Part shown: piece after piece, positions 1 to 9,119 of the stretch
Position numbering within the stretch: position 1 is the stretch's first letter
How the letters are laid out: each line of letters opens with the position of its first letter
DNA from: Mumia xiangluensis
GTDB taxonomy: Bacteria; Actinomycetota; Actinomycetes; Propionibacteriales; Nocardioidaceae
Assembly: GCF_010994095.1 (NCBI RefSeq)
Contig: NZ_WJYO01000002.1
Location: forward strand, 62,001-126,000
Length of the DNA: 64,000 nt
Direction: 5' to 3'
Program-made: the position numbers and the translations under genes
The notes under the pieces: generated by a model
Database searches by the model: none
What the model saw: the letters and a program-made list of their open reading frames with translations, nothing else
Told to the model about the DNA's origin: nothing

Positions 1-408
1 CTGCTCCTGCTCGCCCTTGACGGGCTTGTCGTGACCGAGATAGCTGATCCAGCCGGTGCCGGTGTACTCCGGCGAGACGTCGACCGACCCGTTGAGCAGC
101 GCGTTGCGGACACCGACGCTGCCCGCGATGTTGCTGCGGTTCGTGACGGTCGCGCCGGCGGTCTGCAGCACGGTGGCGTACATGTTGCCGAGGATCAGCT
201 GCTCGGTGAAGTCCTTCGACCCGACGGTGATCTCGACCCCCTCGAGCGAGTCGTGCTGCTCGATGGCGGCAGGCTCGGCGGGGGCGATGTAGCCGTTGGC
301 GTTCTCGAGGCCGCAGCCTCCGATCATCGCGGCCGCGGTGACGGCGGCGACGCCGGCGAGCGTACGGCGCAGCAGGGTGACGCGGGGACGGGCGTCTGGG
401 GTACGCAT
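1..408 (-). CDS. Osmoprotectant ABC transporter substrate-binding lipoprotein, N-terminal part
   Basis: This is the first 136 residues of the extracellular binding protein of a glycine-betaine/choline-type ABC importer; the gene runs off the left edge. The ATG at 408 opens a basic-hydrophobic signal peptide ending in a lipobox (IGGC, Cys32), so the mature protein should be lipid-anchored outside the membrane. The mature part begins with VEITVGSKDFTEQLILGN and continues to SVDVSPEYTGTG, which are hallmarks of the OpuBC/OsmF family. It lies immediately downstream of the permease and ATPase genes of the same importer, with 5 bases between them, which supports the call. The substrate cannot be told from this fragment. 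Confidence 0.85.
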   Translation of the reverse strand, partial: MRTPDARPRVTLLRRTLAGVAAVTAAAMIGGCGLENANGYIAPAEPAAIEQHDSLEGVEITVGSKDFTEQLILGNMYATVLQTAGATVTNRSNIAGSVGVRNALLNGSVDVSPEYTGTGWISYLGHDKPVKGEQEQ

Positions 409-413
409 CGGAG

Positions 414-1214
414 TCAGAGTCCCTTCGGCGTCGCCGCCATCTCGATGATGCGGGCGAGCCAGTCGATGAACAGGGCGAGGGCCGCGATCGCCAGCGCGCC
501 GACGATCAGGACGTTGTCGAGGCCGAGCTTGATGCCGGTGTTGACCAGCGTCCCGAGGCCACCGGCGTTGACGAAGCCCCCGAGGGCCGCGGTGCCGGTC
601 ATCAGCACCAGCGCCGTACGGACGCCGGTCATGATCACGGGGATCGCCAGCGGCAGCTCGACGCGTACGAGCGTGCTGAACGCCGACATCCCCATGCCGC
701 GGGCGGCCTCGACGAGACGCGGGTCGACGCCGTCGATGCCGGTGACGACGTTGGCGAGGACCGGGAGGATCCCGTACACCGCGAGGGCGCAGACGAACGG
801 GAACCGACCGGTGCCGAAGTAGAGCGCGGCGATCACGATCAGGCCGATCGCCGGGGCGGCCTGGCCGAAGCCGGCCACGGCGGTGATGGGCGTGGAGAAG
901 CGCCGCATCGGGCCGCGGGTCAGGAGGATCCCCAGCGGGATCGCCAGCACGATCACCAGCAGCGCAGCGGCCATCGCCAGCAGGAAGTGCTGCCAGGACA
1001 GGGTCAGCAGCCGCGTGGTGCTCAGGTTTCGGGCCTCGACCGACGACAGGTCGGCGACCGCGACGTAGACGAGGAGCGCTCCGAACACCGCGAGGCACGC
1101 GACGAGCTGGCCGACTGCGCGGCCTCGACGCATCGGCGCGGCGCCGTCGGCCGTCGTCGTGGTGCTCGCGTCGGCGACGTCCTCCGTGGCCGCGGGGCCG
1201 GTGGCGATGCTCAC
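414..1214 (-). CDS. Osmoprotectant ABC transporter permease
   Basis: A 266-residue integral membrane subunit of the glycine-betaine/choline-type (OpuC/Osm) importer. About 40 N-terminal residues are polar and rich in Thr/Ala. They are followed by a membrane segment at about residues 32-54 and by the binding-protein-dependent permease domain. A cytoplasmic-loop motif (EAARGMGMSAFSTLVRVELPLAIP), which contacts the ATPase, fits the family. Its start overlaps the stop of the ATPase gene by 4 bases, so translation is probably coupled. A second permease gene of the same family lies on the other side of the ATPase, the usual two-permease arrangement. Confidence 0.9.
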   Translation of the reverse strand: MSIATGPAATEDVADASTTTTADGAAPMRRGRAVGQLVACLAVFGALLVYVAVADLSSVEARNLSTTRLLTLSWQHFLLAMAAALLVIVLAIPLGILLTRGPMRRFSTPITAVAGFGQAAPAIGLIVIAALYFGTGRFPFVCALAVYGILPVLANVVTGIDGVDPRLVEAARGMGMSAFSTLVRVELPLAIPVIMTGVRTALVLMTGTAALGGFVNAGGLGTLVNTGIKLGLDNVLIVGALAIAALALFIDWLARIIEMAATPKGL

Positions 1215-2419
1215 CGCGTGACCCGCCCGGCCTCGTGGGCCGGGGACTGCAGCCCTTGCATGGCCTCCATGACGGTCTCGATCCGGACGACGCCTTCGTA
1301 GCGGCCCCGGCGGCCGGTCACCACCACGACGCCGTGCGACGACGTCAGCATCTCGTCGAGCGCGTCGTTGAGGGTGGAGGCGAGACTCACGGACTCGAGG
1401 TTCTCGTCGCGAGCGACCCGGGTGAGCGCGTCCGGACGGCGCAGAGCCCGCAGCGGCAGCCAGCGGAGGGGGCGGCCCGCGCCGTCGAGGACGATGACGT
1501 GCTCGCGACCGAGCTCTTCCGCCGCGGCGACGGCCTGCGCCGGGTCGTCGCCGACGCGGGCGACGGCCGCCTCGTGGAGGTCGACGTCACGCACCCTGGT
1601 CAACGTCAGCTGCTTGAGCGCGGCGCCGTGACCGATGAAGCCCTCCACGAACTCGTTGGCCGGGTTGGCGAGGATCGCCTCCGGGGTGTCGTACTGAGCG
1701 ATCGCGGAGCCGACCTGGAGGATCGCGATCCGGTCCCCCAGCTTCACCGCCTCGTCGAAGTCGTGGGTGACGAACACGATCGTCTTGCGCAGCTCCTCCT
1801 GCAGGCGCAGCAGCTCGTCCTGGAGCCGCTGCCGCGTGATCGGGTCCACCGCGCCGAAGGGCTCGTCCATCAGCAGCACGGGCGGATCGGCTGCGAGAGC
1901 CCGCGCGACGCCGACCCGCTGCTGCTGCCCGCCGGAGAGCTCCCGCGGATAACGGCTCGCGTACTGGTCAGGCTCCAGGTTGACCAGCTCGAGCATCTCG
2001 GTGACGCGTGCCTCGATCCTGGCCTTGTCCCAGCCGAGCAGCCTGGGGACGAGCGCGATGTTCTTGGCGACCGTCAGGTGCGGGAACAGCCCGGCACCCT
2101 GGATCACGTAGCCGACATGGCGGCGGAGCTCGTCGGGGTCCTTGTGGGTGACGTCCTCGTCGCCGATGAGGATGCGTCCCTCGCTCGGCTCGATCAGCCG
2201 GTTGATCATCTTCAGCGTCGTCGTCTTGCCGCAGCCCGAGGGCCCGACGAGCATCACGATCTCGCCGGCCGGGATCTCCAGCGTGATGTCGTCGACGGCG
2301 GGCGCCTTCTGGCCCGGGTAGCGCTTCGTCACGCCGTCGAGGAGGATCCGCTGGCCGTGGACCTGCGGCTCGGGACCGTCGGCGGGCAGGTCGGCGTTCG
2401 TCACGTCGGTCTCAGACAC
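1211..2419 (-). CDS. Osmoprotectant ABC transporter ATP-binding protein with CBS domains
   Basis: A 402-residue ATPase that drives osmoprotectant uptake (OpuCA/OsmV/ProV class). Walker A is GPSGCGKTT at residues 59-67, the Q-loop Gln is near 107, the signature LSGGQQQRVG starts at 161 and Walker B VLLMDEP is at 181-187. The C-terminal stretch, about residues 270-390, looks like the paired CBS domains that in this family sense ionic strength. It overlaps the flanking permease genes by 4 bases (downstream) and 8 bases (upstream), forming one operon. Function is firm at family level; the exact compatible solute is not determined. Confidence 0.93.
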   Translation of the reverse strand: MSETDVTNADLPADGPEPQVHGQRILLDGVTKRYPGQKAPAVDDITLEIPAGEIVMLVGPSGCGKTTTLKMINRLIEPSEGRILIGDEDVTHKDPDELRRHVGYVIQGAGLFPHLTVAKNIALVPRLLGWDKARIEARVTEMLELVNLEPDQYASRYPRELSGGQQQRVGVARALAADPPVLLMDEPFGAVDPITRQRLQDELLRLQEELRKTIVFVTHDFDEAVKLGDRIAILQVGSAIAQYDTPEAILANPANEFVEGFIGHGAALKQLTLTRVRDVDLHEAAVARVGDDPAQAVAAAEELGREHVIVLDGAGRPLRWLPLRALRRPDALTRVARDENLESVSLASTLNDALDEMLTSSHGVVVVTGRRGRYEGVVRIETVMEAMQGLQSPAHEAGRVTR

Positions 2420-3059
2420 GGATACCCCTCGAGGTGGTCAGTCGCCCCAGCAGGTTGAGGACGAGATCGAGCAGGACCGCCAGGACCACGATGGCCAGCG
2501 TTCCCGCCCATGCGGAGTTGGTCGCGTTGGCGCCGCCGATGCGCGACAGCCCGGAGAAGATGAACGAGCCCAGGCCCGGCCCGGACGCGTACGCGGCGAT
2601 CGCCGCGATGCCCATCAGCATCTGCGCCGAGATCCGGATGCCGGTGATGATCACCGGCCAGGCGAGCGGGATCTCCAGCCGCAGCAGCGTTGCGGTCCGG
2701 CTCATGCCCATGCCGCGGGCCGACTCGACGAGGCCCGGGTCGACCCGGGCCAGGCCGACGACGGCGTTGCGCAGGATCGGGAGCGTCCCGTAGAAGGCCA
2801 GCGCGACGACCGACACCGTGACGCCGTTCGGGATGAAGGCGATGAGGAGGCCGAAGAGCGCGAAGGACGGGAACGTCAGCCCGACCGAGCTGGCCGAGAG
2901 CGCGACGGAGGTGACGCGCGACGAGCGGTACGACAGGCACGCGAGGACCAGTGCGAGCAGCGTGGCCACGATCAGCGACTGGATGACGAGACTGACGTGC
3001 TGGTAACCCTGGAACCACAGCAGCGACCAGCGGTCTTGAACGAACTCCCACAGACTCAC
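2412..3059 (-). CDS. Osmoprotectant ABC transporter permease, first gene of the operon
   Basis: A 215-residue permease of the OpuC/Osm importer. I chose the GTG at 3059 (protein begins VSLWEFVQDRWSLLWFQGY). It has an AAGGGG ribosome-binding site about 5 bases upstream and gives the family's usual short N-terminus. An ATG at 3131 in the same frame would add 24 residues with no homology pattern. The conserved loop ESARGMGMSRTATLLRLEIP is visible. It shares the fold and loop motif of the second permease at 414-1214. Bases 3060-3136 must hold the operon promoter; the only motif I see there is a GTTAAC palindrome. Confidence 0.9.
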   Translation of the reverse strand: MSLWEFVQDRWSLLWFQGYQHVSLVIQSLIVATLLALVLACLSYRSSRVTSVALSASSVGLTFPSFALFGLLIAFIPNGVTVSVVALAFYGTLPILRNAVVGLARVDPGLVESARGMGMSRTATLLRLEIPLAWPVIITGIRISAQMLMGIAAIAAYASGPGLGSFIFSGLSRIGGANATNSAWAGTLAIVVLAVLLDLVLNLLGRLTTSRGIRV

Positions 3060-3178
3060 TGACGCCCCTTGCGCTATCACCCAGTACCGGAACTTCTCAC
3101 CCTGTCGGTGCACCGGGAACGCCGGAGTCACCGGCTGTGACGTTAACGCAACGCTCGGGGAATTGTCATATCGACAAG

Positions 3179-3214
3179 GCGGCCCCGCACCGGCAGCGCC
3201 GGGTGCGGGGCCGT
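3179..3214 (-). terminator. Intrinsic terminator-like hairpin after nusB
   Basis: A perfect 11-bp GC-rich stem (GGCCCCGCACC, 3181-3191, pairing with 3202-3212), extended by C-G and G-T pairs outside it, closes a 10-base loop. It lies 35 bases past the nusB stop codon and before the osmoprotectant operon. No U-tract follows, which is common in actinobacteria. Confidence 0.6.
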
Positions 3215-3249
3215 ATGCAGGGCCGTGCGGAGGGCCGTGCGGAAGGGGC

Positions 3250-3663
3250 TCAGGCCGACAGCGTCGGCTTGACCTCCACGATGCGGCTCAGGAGACCGCT
3301 GATGAACGTCGGTGAGTCGTCGGTGGACAGCTCGGCCGCGAGGTTCACGGCCTCGGTCACCGCGACGGCGTCGGGGACGTCGTCCCGGAACAGCACCTCG
3401 TACACGCCGATCCGCAACAGGTTGCGGTCGACGGCCGGCATGCGCTCGAGCGACCAGCCCTGGGCGTACTCCTCGAGCAGCTCGTCGATGCGGACGCCGT
3501 GCTCACGCACGCCCTCGACGATCTCGATCGTGTACGGGTTGACGGGCGGGTCACCGGCGGCGACCCGGCCGTCGAGGGTCGCCCCGACCGCACGGCTCTG
3601 CATCTCGCTCTCGAACAGCACGTCGAGAGCCCGCTTGCGGGCCTTGGTGCGTGAGCCGGCCAT
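3250..3663 (-). CDS. nusB: Transcription antitermination factor NusB
   Basis: A 137-residue all-helical RNA-binding protein that joins NusE (S10) in antitermination complexes on rRNA operons. The N-terminus RTKARKRALDVLFESE and the C-terminal VAVTEAVNLAAELSTDDSPTFISGLLSRI are the two conserved blocks of the family, and the length is typical. The ATG overlaps the efp stop codon by one base (TGATG), and efp-nusB adjacency is the usual actinobacterial order. A strong hairpin follows the stop, so nusB probably ends this transcription unit. Confidence 0.95.
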   Translation of the reverse strand: MAGSRTKARKRALDVLFESEMQSRAVGATLDGRVAAGDPPVNPYTIEIVEGVREHGVRIDELLEEYAQGWSLERMPAVDRNLLRIGVYEVLFRDDVPDAVAVTEAVNLAAELSTDDSPTFISGLLSRIVEVKPTLSA

Positions 3664-4226
3664 CAGGAGCTGACGCGGCCCAGGTACGAACCGTCGCGGG
3701 TGTCGACCTTGACCTTCTCGCCGGTGGTGATGAAGAGCGGGACCTGGATCTCGCGGCCGGTCTCGAGCTTCGCGGGCTTCGTGCCGCCCGACGAGCGGTC
3801 GCCCTGCAGGCCCGGCTCCGTGTAGTCGATCAGCAGCTCGACCGACGCCGGCAGCTCGATGTAGAGGGGGTTGCCGTCGTTCATCGCGACGACCGCCTCC
3901 TGGTTCTCGAGCAGGAAGCCGGTCGCGTCACCGACGGTGGCCTCGGACAGCTCGTACTGGTCGAACGTCGCCGAGTCCATGAACACGTACGAGGTGCCGT
4001 CGTGGTACAGGTACTGCATGTTGCGCTTGTCGACGTTGGCCACGTCGACCTTGACGTCGGCGTTGAAGGTGCGGTCGACGACCTTGCCCGAGAGCACGCT
4101 CTTGAGCTTGGTGCGGACCACGGCACCGCCCTTGCCGGGCTTGTGGTGCTGGAACCACACGACGGACCACAGCTGCCCGTCGAGGTTGAGCACCATGCCG
4201 TTCTTCAGGTCGTTCGTCGTTGCCAT
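3663..4226 (-). CDS. efp: Translation elongation factor P
   Basis: A 187-residue factor that binds between the ribosomal P and E sites and relieves stalling at polyproline. The N-terminal KOW-like domain reads [18 protein letters not shown] and carries the tip loop HHKPGKGGA. Lys32 is the position modified in bacteria that have a modification enzyme. The two OB domains follow and end in the family motif [13 protein letters not shown]. It overlaps the upstream peptidase gene and nusB by one base each. Nothing in the window suggests which modification enzyme, if any, acts on Lys32. Confidence 0.97.
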   Translation of the reverse strand: MATTNDLKNGMVLNLDGQLWSVVWFQHHKPGKGGAVVRTKLKSVLSGKVVDRTFNADVKVDVANVDKRNMQYLYHDGTSYVFMDSATFDQYELSEATVGDATGFLLENQEAVVAMNDGNPLYIELPASVELLIDYTEPGLQGDRSSGGTKPAKLETGREIQVPLFITTGEKVKVDTRDGSYLGRVSS

Positions 4227-5302
4227 CAGGCGAGCTCCAGGAGGTCTTTGGTCGCGTCCGTGAGCAGCTCGGCTGCACCGTCGGTCACGACGAGGGTGTC
4301 TTCGATGCGCACGCCCCCGCGTCCCGGCACGTAGACACCGGGCTCCACGGTCAGGGGGGTGCGGCGTTCCAGTCTAGCGGGCACCGCCGGACGCAGGAAC
4401 GGGTCCTCGTGGATCTGCAGGCCGACGCCGTGCCCGAGACCGGTGGTGAAGTGCTCGAGCCAGCCCGCGTCGTCCAGGACCTTGCGCACGACGGCGTCCA
4501 CGTCGGAGCCGAGCACACCTTCACGGAGGGCGTCCACCCCGGCCTGCTGGGCGGCCTTGACGACGGCGTACGCCTCGCGCTGCCACGCGTCCGCCTGGCC
4601 GACCACGACCGTACGGGTGCAGTCGGCGTGGTAGCCGTCGAAGCGGGCACCGAAGTCGATCTTGAGGAAGTCGTCGCGCTCGACGCGACGGTCCGTCGGG
4701 TCGTGGTGCGGGATCGCGCTGTTGTCGCCCGCAGCCACGATCGTCTCGAAGCCGATCGCCTCGGCGCCGCGGGCGTACATCGCCCACTCGAGATCGCGCG
4801 CGATCTCGCGCTCGCTGCGGCCGACCAGCGGCCCCGCGAGGATCTCGTCGAGCGCCTGGACCGAGATCTCGCACGCTCGGCGCAGGGCGTCCAGCTCGCC
4901 CTCGTCCTTCACGACGCGCAGCTGCTCGACCATCCGGTCGAGCGAGACGAGCTCGACCGAGCCGAAGACCTCACGCGCGCGGAGGTGGTCGTCGACGGTG
5001 AGGTCGTGGGTCTCGATCCCGACCCGAGCAGCATCGACGGCCCCGGCGGCGAGGGCGCCGAGCAGGTCGCGGTTCACGGTGACGGCGACGTCAGGTGCCT
5101 CGGCCGCGGCCTGGTCCTGGTAACGGCCGTCGGTCGCGAGCTCGGCCGACCCGTCCTCGGCGACGCGCACGGCGCCGTTCGAACCGGTGAACCCGGTGAG
5201 GTAGCGGACGTTGACGAGGTCGGTGATCATCGCCGCCGCGAGGCCGCGCTCACGGAGGAGCGACGCCAGGCGGTCACGGCGGGCGAGGTGCTGAGCGGGC
5301 AT
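4226..5302 (-). CDS. M24 family Xaa-Pro aminopeptidase/dipeptidase
   Basis: A 358-residue cytoplasmic metallopeptidase of the pita-bread fold (PepP/PepQ type) that cleaves bonds involving proline. The creatinase-like N-terminal domain starts [21 protein letters not shown]. The metal ligands are visible as [17 protein letters not shown] (two Asp), [10 protein letters not shown] (His), VEPGVYVPG (Glu) and RIEDT (Glu). It sits between aroB and efp, a conserved actinobacterial order, 24 bases after aroB and overlapping efp by one base. Family is certain; aminopeptidase versus prolidase specificity is not resolvable by eye. Confidence 0.92.
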   Translation of the reverse strand: MPAQHLARRDRLASLLRERGLAAAMITDLVNVRYLTGFTGSNGAVRVAEDGSAELATDGRYQDQAAAEAPDVAVTVNRDLLGALAAGAVDAARVGIETHDLTVDDHLRAREVFGSVELVSLDRMVEQLRVVKDEGELDALRRACEISVQALDEILAGPLVGRSEREIARDLEWAMYARGAEAIGFETIVAAGDNSAIPHHDPTDRRVERDDFLKIDFGARFDGYHADCTRTVVVGQADAWQREAYAVVKAAQQAGVDALREGVLGSDVDAVVRKVLDDAGWLEHFTTGLGHGVGLQIHEDPFLRPAVPARLERRTPLTVEPGVYVPGRGGVRIEDTLVVTDGAAELLTDATKDLLELA

Positions 5303-5326
5303 GCCGTCAGCCTACGTGGACGGCGA

Positions 5327-6421
5327 TCAGCCGGAGATCTCCGCGTACGCCGCCGTCAGCAGGCCGTCGTCGGGGCCGGGGAAGATCACCGGCTCCGCGA
5401 CGCCGTCGAGCACCACGAAGCGCAGCTGCGCACCGCGTGACTTCTTGTCGAGGCGCATCCCGGCGAGCAGCTCGTCCCACACCCCCGGCCGGTAGCCGGT
5501 GGGCAGGCCGAGCGAGCCCAGGACGGCACGGTGCCGGTAGACGAGATCGGCGTCGATGCGGCCGGACAGGCGCGCGAGCTCCGCCGCGTACACCATGCCG
5601 ATCGAGATCGCGGCGCCGTGCCGGAACGAGTACGCCTCGTAGCGCTCGATCGCGTGGCCGAGGGTGTGCCCGTAGTTGAGCGCCTCACGCCCGATGGTGC
5701 CGTCGGCGCCCGTCTCGTTGAGGTCGCCGGCGACGACGCGGGCCTTCACCTGGATACCGCGCTCGATGATCTCCCGCAGCACGTCGCCGCGGACGTCGAG
5801 GGCTGCCGCGGGGTCGGCCTCGACGCGGTCGAGGATCACCGGGTCGGCGATGAAGCCGCACTTCACGACCTCGGCGAGCCCGGACCGTACCTCGTTGAGA
5901 GGCAGCGTCCCCAGCAGCGACAGGTCGCAGAGCACGCCGATCGGCTCGTGGAAGGCGCCGACGAGGTTCTTGCCCTCCGGGGTGTCGATCGCGGTCTTGC
6001 CACCGACGGCGGCATCGACCATGCCGAGGACCGTCGTCGGGATCAGCACGTGGCGGACGCCGCGCAGCCAGGTGGCCGCGACGAAGCCCGCGAGGTCCGT
6101 CGCCGCTCCCCCGCCGACGCCGATGACGACGTCGGAGCGCGTGAAGCCCGCGCGGCCGAGCACCGACCAGCAGAACGCGGCCACCTCGGACGTCTTGGCG
6201 GGCTCGCCATCGGGGATCTCGATCGCGTGAGCCTCGCGACCCTCCGACGCCAGCCGCGCCCGGACGGCCTCGCCCAGACCGCGCATGGACGCCGGGTGGA
6301 TCACCGCGACCCGCGTGGCCGACTCGGGGATCAGGGCAGGCAGCTCCGCGCTGAGTCCGGAGCCCACCACGACGTCGTACGGAGCATCGGTGGCGACGTT
6401 GATGCGAGTCGGATCTGGCAC
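5327..6421 (-). CDS. aroB: 3-dehydroquinate synthase
   Basis: A 364-residue NAD- and metal-dependent enzyme that converts DAHP to 3-dehydroquinate, the second step of the shikimate pathway. The nucleotide-binding block VVIGVGGGAATDLAGFVAATWLRG, the sequence IPTTVLGMVDAAVGGKTAID and the metal-ligand region EALNYGHTLGHAIE are all intact. It follows aroK with a 70-base GC-rich gap and precedes the peptidase gene. With aroC, aroK and aroE nearby, most of the pathway's late genes are present here. Confidence 0.97.
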   Translation of the reverse strand: MPDPTRINVATDAPYDVVVGSGLSAELPALIPESATRVAVIHPASMRGLGEAVRARLASEGREAHAIEIPDGEPAKTSEVAAFCWSVLGRAGFTRSDVVIGVGGGAATDLAGFVAATWLRGVRHVLIPTTVLGMVDAAVGGKTAIDTPEGKNLVGAFHEPIGVLCDLSLLGTLPLNEVRSGLAEVVKCGFIADPVILDRVEADPAAALDVRGDVLREIIERGIQVKARVVAGDLNETGADGTIGREALNYGHTLGHAIERYEAYSFRHGAAISIGMVYAAELARLSGRIDADLVYRHRAVLGSLGLPTGYRPGVWDELLAGMRLDKKSRGAQLRFVVLDGVAEPVIFPGPDDGLLTAAYAEISG

Positions 6422-6491
6422 GACGGGCTCCTCGGTGAGCGGGCGGCCGGCGCGAGCCGGCGGGCGTACGGGTGGGGGCGTCCGGGCGGGG

Positions 6492-7004
6492 TCACCCCAG
6501 CAGGGTCAGGATCTCCTCGGCGACCTCGGTCGGCGTACGGCCGTCGGTGGAGATCACGTGCGTCGCCACCGCCTCGTACGTCGGGCGTCGGGAGTCGAGC
6601 AGGGCCTTCATCTGCGAGCGTACGTTGCCCAGCAGCAACGGGCGTGCGCTCGACAGGCCGACGCGGGACGCGGCCTCGGCGAGACCGACATCGAGGAAGA
6701 CGACCGTGTGGCCACGCAGCGCCGCCTGCGTCTCGTCGCGCATCACCGCACCGCCGCCCAGGGCGAGGACACCGCGGTGCTCGCCGAGCGCGGTCGCGAC
6801 CGCATCGACCTCGAGCGCACGGAAGTGGGCCTCACCGTGGGTGACGAAGAGGTCGGCGATCGGCGTGCCCGTCGCGGTCTCGATGTCGGTGTCGGTGTCA
6901 CGCACCTCCACCCCGAGCGACTCGGCGAGGAGCGCGGCGACGGTCGACTTGCCCGCGCCCGGGGGTCCGACCAGGACCACCACCGGGCGTACGTCGGCGG
7001 TCAC
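6492..7004 (-). CDS. aroK: Shikimate kinase
   Basis: A 170-residue NMP-kinase-fold enzyme that phosphorylates shikimate at the 3-hydroxyl. Walker A is GPPGAGKST (residues 13-21), the shikimate-binding Asp lies in RDTDTDIE (36-42), and the glycine-rich substrate loop is LALGGGAVM. It begins with GTG and overlaps the aroC stop by 4 bases (GTGA), so the two are translationally coupled. Length and motif order match the family. Confidence 0.96.
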   Translation of the reverse strand: MTADVRPVVVLVGPPGAGKSTVAALLAESLGVEVRDTDTDIETATGTPIADLFVTHGEAHFRALEVDAVATALGEHRGVLALGGGAVMRDETQAALRGHTVVFLDVGLAEAASRVGLSSARPLLLGNVRSQMKALLDSRRPTYEAVATHVISTDGRTPTEVAEEILTLLG

Positions 7005-8179
7005 GCGGGCGTCATCGCGGCGAGGTACGACGCGACGTTGCGGGCGGTCTCGGTGACGGAGTCGCCGCCGAACTTCTCGAGCATCACGTCGGCGAGGGTC
7101 AGTGCCACCATCGCCTCGGCGACGATGCCGGCGGCGGGGACCGCGGCCACGTCGGAGCGCTGGTGGTGCGCCTGTGCCGGAGCGCCGGTCGTGACGTCGA
7201 CGGTCCGCAGCGCCCGGGGGACGGTGGCGATCGGCTTCATCGCGGCACGGACACGCAGGACCTCACCGGTCGACATCCCGCCTTCCGTGCCGCCCGAGCG
7301 ACCGGACGTACGGCGGATCCCGTCCTCGGTGCCGACGATCTCGTCGTGCGCGAGCGACCCGCGCGTGCGGGCGAGGTCGAAGCCGTCGCCGAGCTCGACG
7401 CCCTTGATGGCCTGGATGCCCATGAGTGCCGAGGCGAGACGGGCGTCGAGGCGCCGGTCCCAGTGGACGTGGCTGCCGAGACCCGGCGGGAGGCCGTGGA
7501 CGACGACCTCGACGATGCCGCCGAGCGTGTCACCGTCCTTGCGGGCTGCATCGACCTCGGCGACCATCGCCGCCGACGTGTCGGGGTCGAGGGTGCGGAC
7601 CGGGTCGGCGTCGAGCCGCTCGACGTCGTCGATGGTCGGGACGAGCCCCGCGGGCGCCTTCACCGAGCCGAACTCGACCACGTGGCTGACGACCGTCGCG
7701 CCGCACGCCTGCTGCAGGAAGGCCGTCGCCACCGCGCCGAGCGCGACGCGGGCCGCGGTCTCACGGGCGCTGGCGCGCTCGAGGATCGGGCGCGCCTCGT
7801 CGAAGCCGTACTTCTGCATGCCGACGAGGTCCGCGTGACCGGGGCGCGGGCGGGTCAGCGGGGCGTTGCGGGCGACGCCCTGGAGCTCCTCGGCGTCGAC
7901 CGGGTCGGCCGACATGACCTTGTCCCACTTGGGCCACTCGCTGTTGCCGATGCGGAGCGCGATCGGGCTGCCGAGGGTCAGTCCGTGCCGGATGCCGCCG
8001 ATGATCTCGAGCTCGTCGGCCTCGAAGTTCATCCGAGCCCCACGTCCGTATCCGAGGCGTCGACGCGCCAACGCGTCCGAGATCGTCGCGCTCGTCACGG
8101 AGACACCTGCAGGCATCCCCTCCACGACAGCGACCAGTGCGGGGCCGTGGGACTCCCCGGCCGTGATCCAACGAAGCAT
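7001..8179 (-). CDS. aroC: Chorismate synthase
   Basis: A 392-residue FMN-dependent enzyme that converts EPSP to chorismate, the branch point to aromatic amino acids, folate and menaquinone. The start [23 protein letters not shown] carries the N-terminal family motif (GESHG). Later [14 protein letters not shown] and the Arg-rich [17 protein letters not shown] block are visible. It heads the aroC-aroK-aroB set and is preceded by the prepilin peptidase gene with a gap of about 54 bases. No change in a conserved block is seen. Confidence 0.97.
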   Translation of the reverse strand: MLRWITAGESHGPALVAVVEGMPAGVSVTSATISDALARRRLGYGRGARMNFEADELEIIGGIRHGLTLGSPIALRIGNSEWPKWDKVMSADPVDAEELQGVARNAPLTRPRPGHADLVGMQKYGFDEARPILERASARETAARVALGAVATAFLQQACGATVVSHVVEFGSVKAPAGLVPTIDDVERLDADPVRTLDPDTSAAMVAEVDAARKDGDTLGGIVEVVVHGLPPGLGSHVHWDRRLDARLASALMGIQAIKGVELGDGFDLARTRGSLAHDEIVGTEDGIRRTSGRSGGTEGGMSTGEVLRVRAAMKPIATVPRALRTVDVTTGAPAQAHHQRSDVAAVPAAGIVAEAMVALTLADVMLEKFGGDSVTETARNVASYLAAMTPA

Positions 8180-8233
8180 GGGGCAAGTCTGTCATGCACC
8201 GCGTCGAGGTCTCGTCCGGTCTCGCGGCACGGG

Positions 8234-8983
8234 TCACCCCCACCCGCCGAGCAGCGTGCTCCCCCAGATCGCTCCCGCCCACGCACCGAGCACCATGAAC
8301 GGACCGAAAGGGAACGACCGGCGCTCGGCGAGACGCAGCGCCACGAGAGCGATGCCACCGACCGCGCCGAGGACGAACCCGGCGTACGCACCGACGATCA
8401 GCTCCGCCCAGCCCAGGGTGGCGAGGGTGATGGCCACGATCCCCGAGAAGCGCACGTCGCCGTAGCCGAGGCCGCGCGGAGCCACGATCCAGAGCAGGGC
8501 GTAGACGCCAGAGACTCCCGCCCATCCCGCGGCGACGCGGACGAGGACGTCGGTGCCGTCGCCGAGCAGCGCGGCGAGCCCGGCGAGTGCCAGGACGATG
8601 GGATAGGCGGGCAGGACGAGTCGCTTGGGGAGCAGACGCGTGTGCCAGTCGATGAAGGCCAGGGCAGCGCCGAGGACCGCGAACGCCACCCACAGCGGGA
8701 GCGCGGGATCGAGACCGGTGCGCCACCCGACCGGGCCGGCGAGCAACGCGGCGCCGACGGCGAGGACGAGCGGGAGACGTCGGCCCGCGGCAAGCTCGGC
8801 GTACGGGATCTTCGGCGGCGGCGCCGGTGTCGGGGTGTCGGCAGCGTCCCGCTCCCCCGCCTCGTCCGCATCGTCGGGCCCCGGAGCCGGCTCGGGCAGG
8901 CGCGCGATGACACGTGGGGAAAGCAGCCCACCGAGCGCCGCGACGAGGGCGGCGAGCACAGCAGCGACCAGGGGCTCGGGCAC
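8234..8983 (-). CDS. Prepilin peptidase (A24 leader peptidase)
   Basis: A 249-residue polytopic membrane aspartyl protease that removes leader peptides from type IV pilin-like or Tad/Flp pilins. The two catalytic aspartates are Asp112 (AFIDWHTRLLPKRLVLP) and Asp176 in the GYGD motif (GLGYGDVRFSG). There are hydrophobic segments throughout and a charged Pro/Asp-rich loop at about residues 31-58. No CxxC pairs are present, so the N-terminal methyltransferase domain of Gram-negative PilD is missing. A location beside aroC is frequent in actinobacteria. No pilin gene is in the window. Confidence 0.88.
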   Translation of the reverse strand: MPEPLVAAVLAALVAALGGLLSPRVIARLPEPAPGPDDADEAGERDAADTPTPAPPPKIPYAELAAGRRLPLVLAVGAALLAGPVGWRTGLDPALPLWVAFAVLGAALAFIDWHTRLLPKRLVLPAYPIVLALAGLAALLGDGTDVLVRVAAGWAGVSGVYALLWIVAPRGLGYGDVRFSGIVAITLATLGWAELIVGAYAGFVLGAVGGIALVALRLAERRSFPFGPFMVLGAWAGAIWGSTLLGGWG

Positions 8984-9103
8984 GCAGGAACCTTAGCCGT
9001 ACGGCGGCGGCCGAGCGCTGCCGTCGTCCACAGGCGCGGCTCCCGGGAACGGATGTGGACAACCGGCACGGATCTTCGCGACCGTCCGCCACGACCGATA
9101 CTG

Positions 9104-9119
9104 TCGAACACATGTTCGA
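9104..9119 (+). promoter_or_regulatory. LexA (SOS) operator overlapping the HNH nuclease start codon
   Basis: TCGAACACATGTTCGA is an exact match to the actinobacterial LexA box TCGAAC-N4-GTTCGA as I recall it. The ATG at 9112 lies inside the box, so a bound repressor would cover the translation start. GATACT at 9097-9102, just upstream, could be the -10 element. Confidence 0.8.

Noticed and set aside
31-822. Long plus-strand open frame over the osmoprotectant genes
   Set aside because: It is the antisense of two well-supported minus-strand genes, has Arg/Ala-rich composition and no recognisable motif; high GC content makes such frames common.
1235-2458. Long plus-strand open frame opposite the ATPase gene
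   Set aside because: The minus strand encodes a complete ABC ATPase with all motifs; the opposite frame has none.
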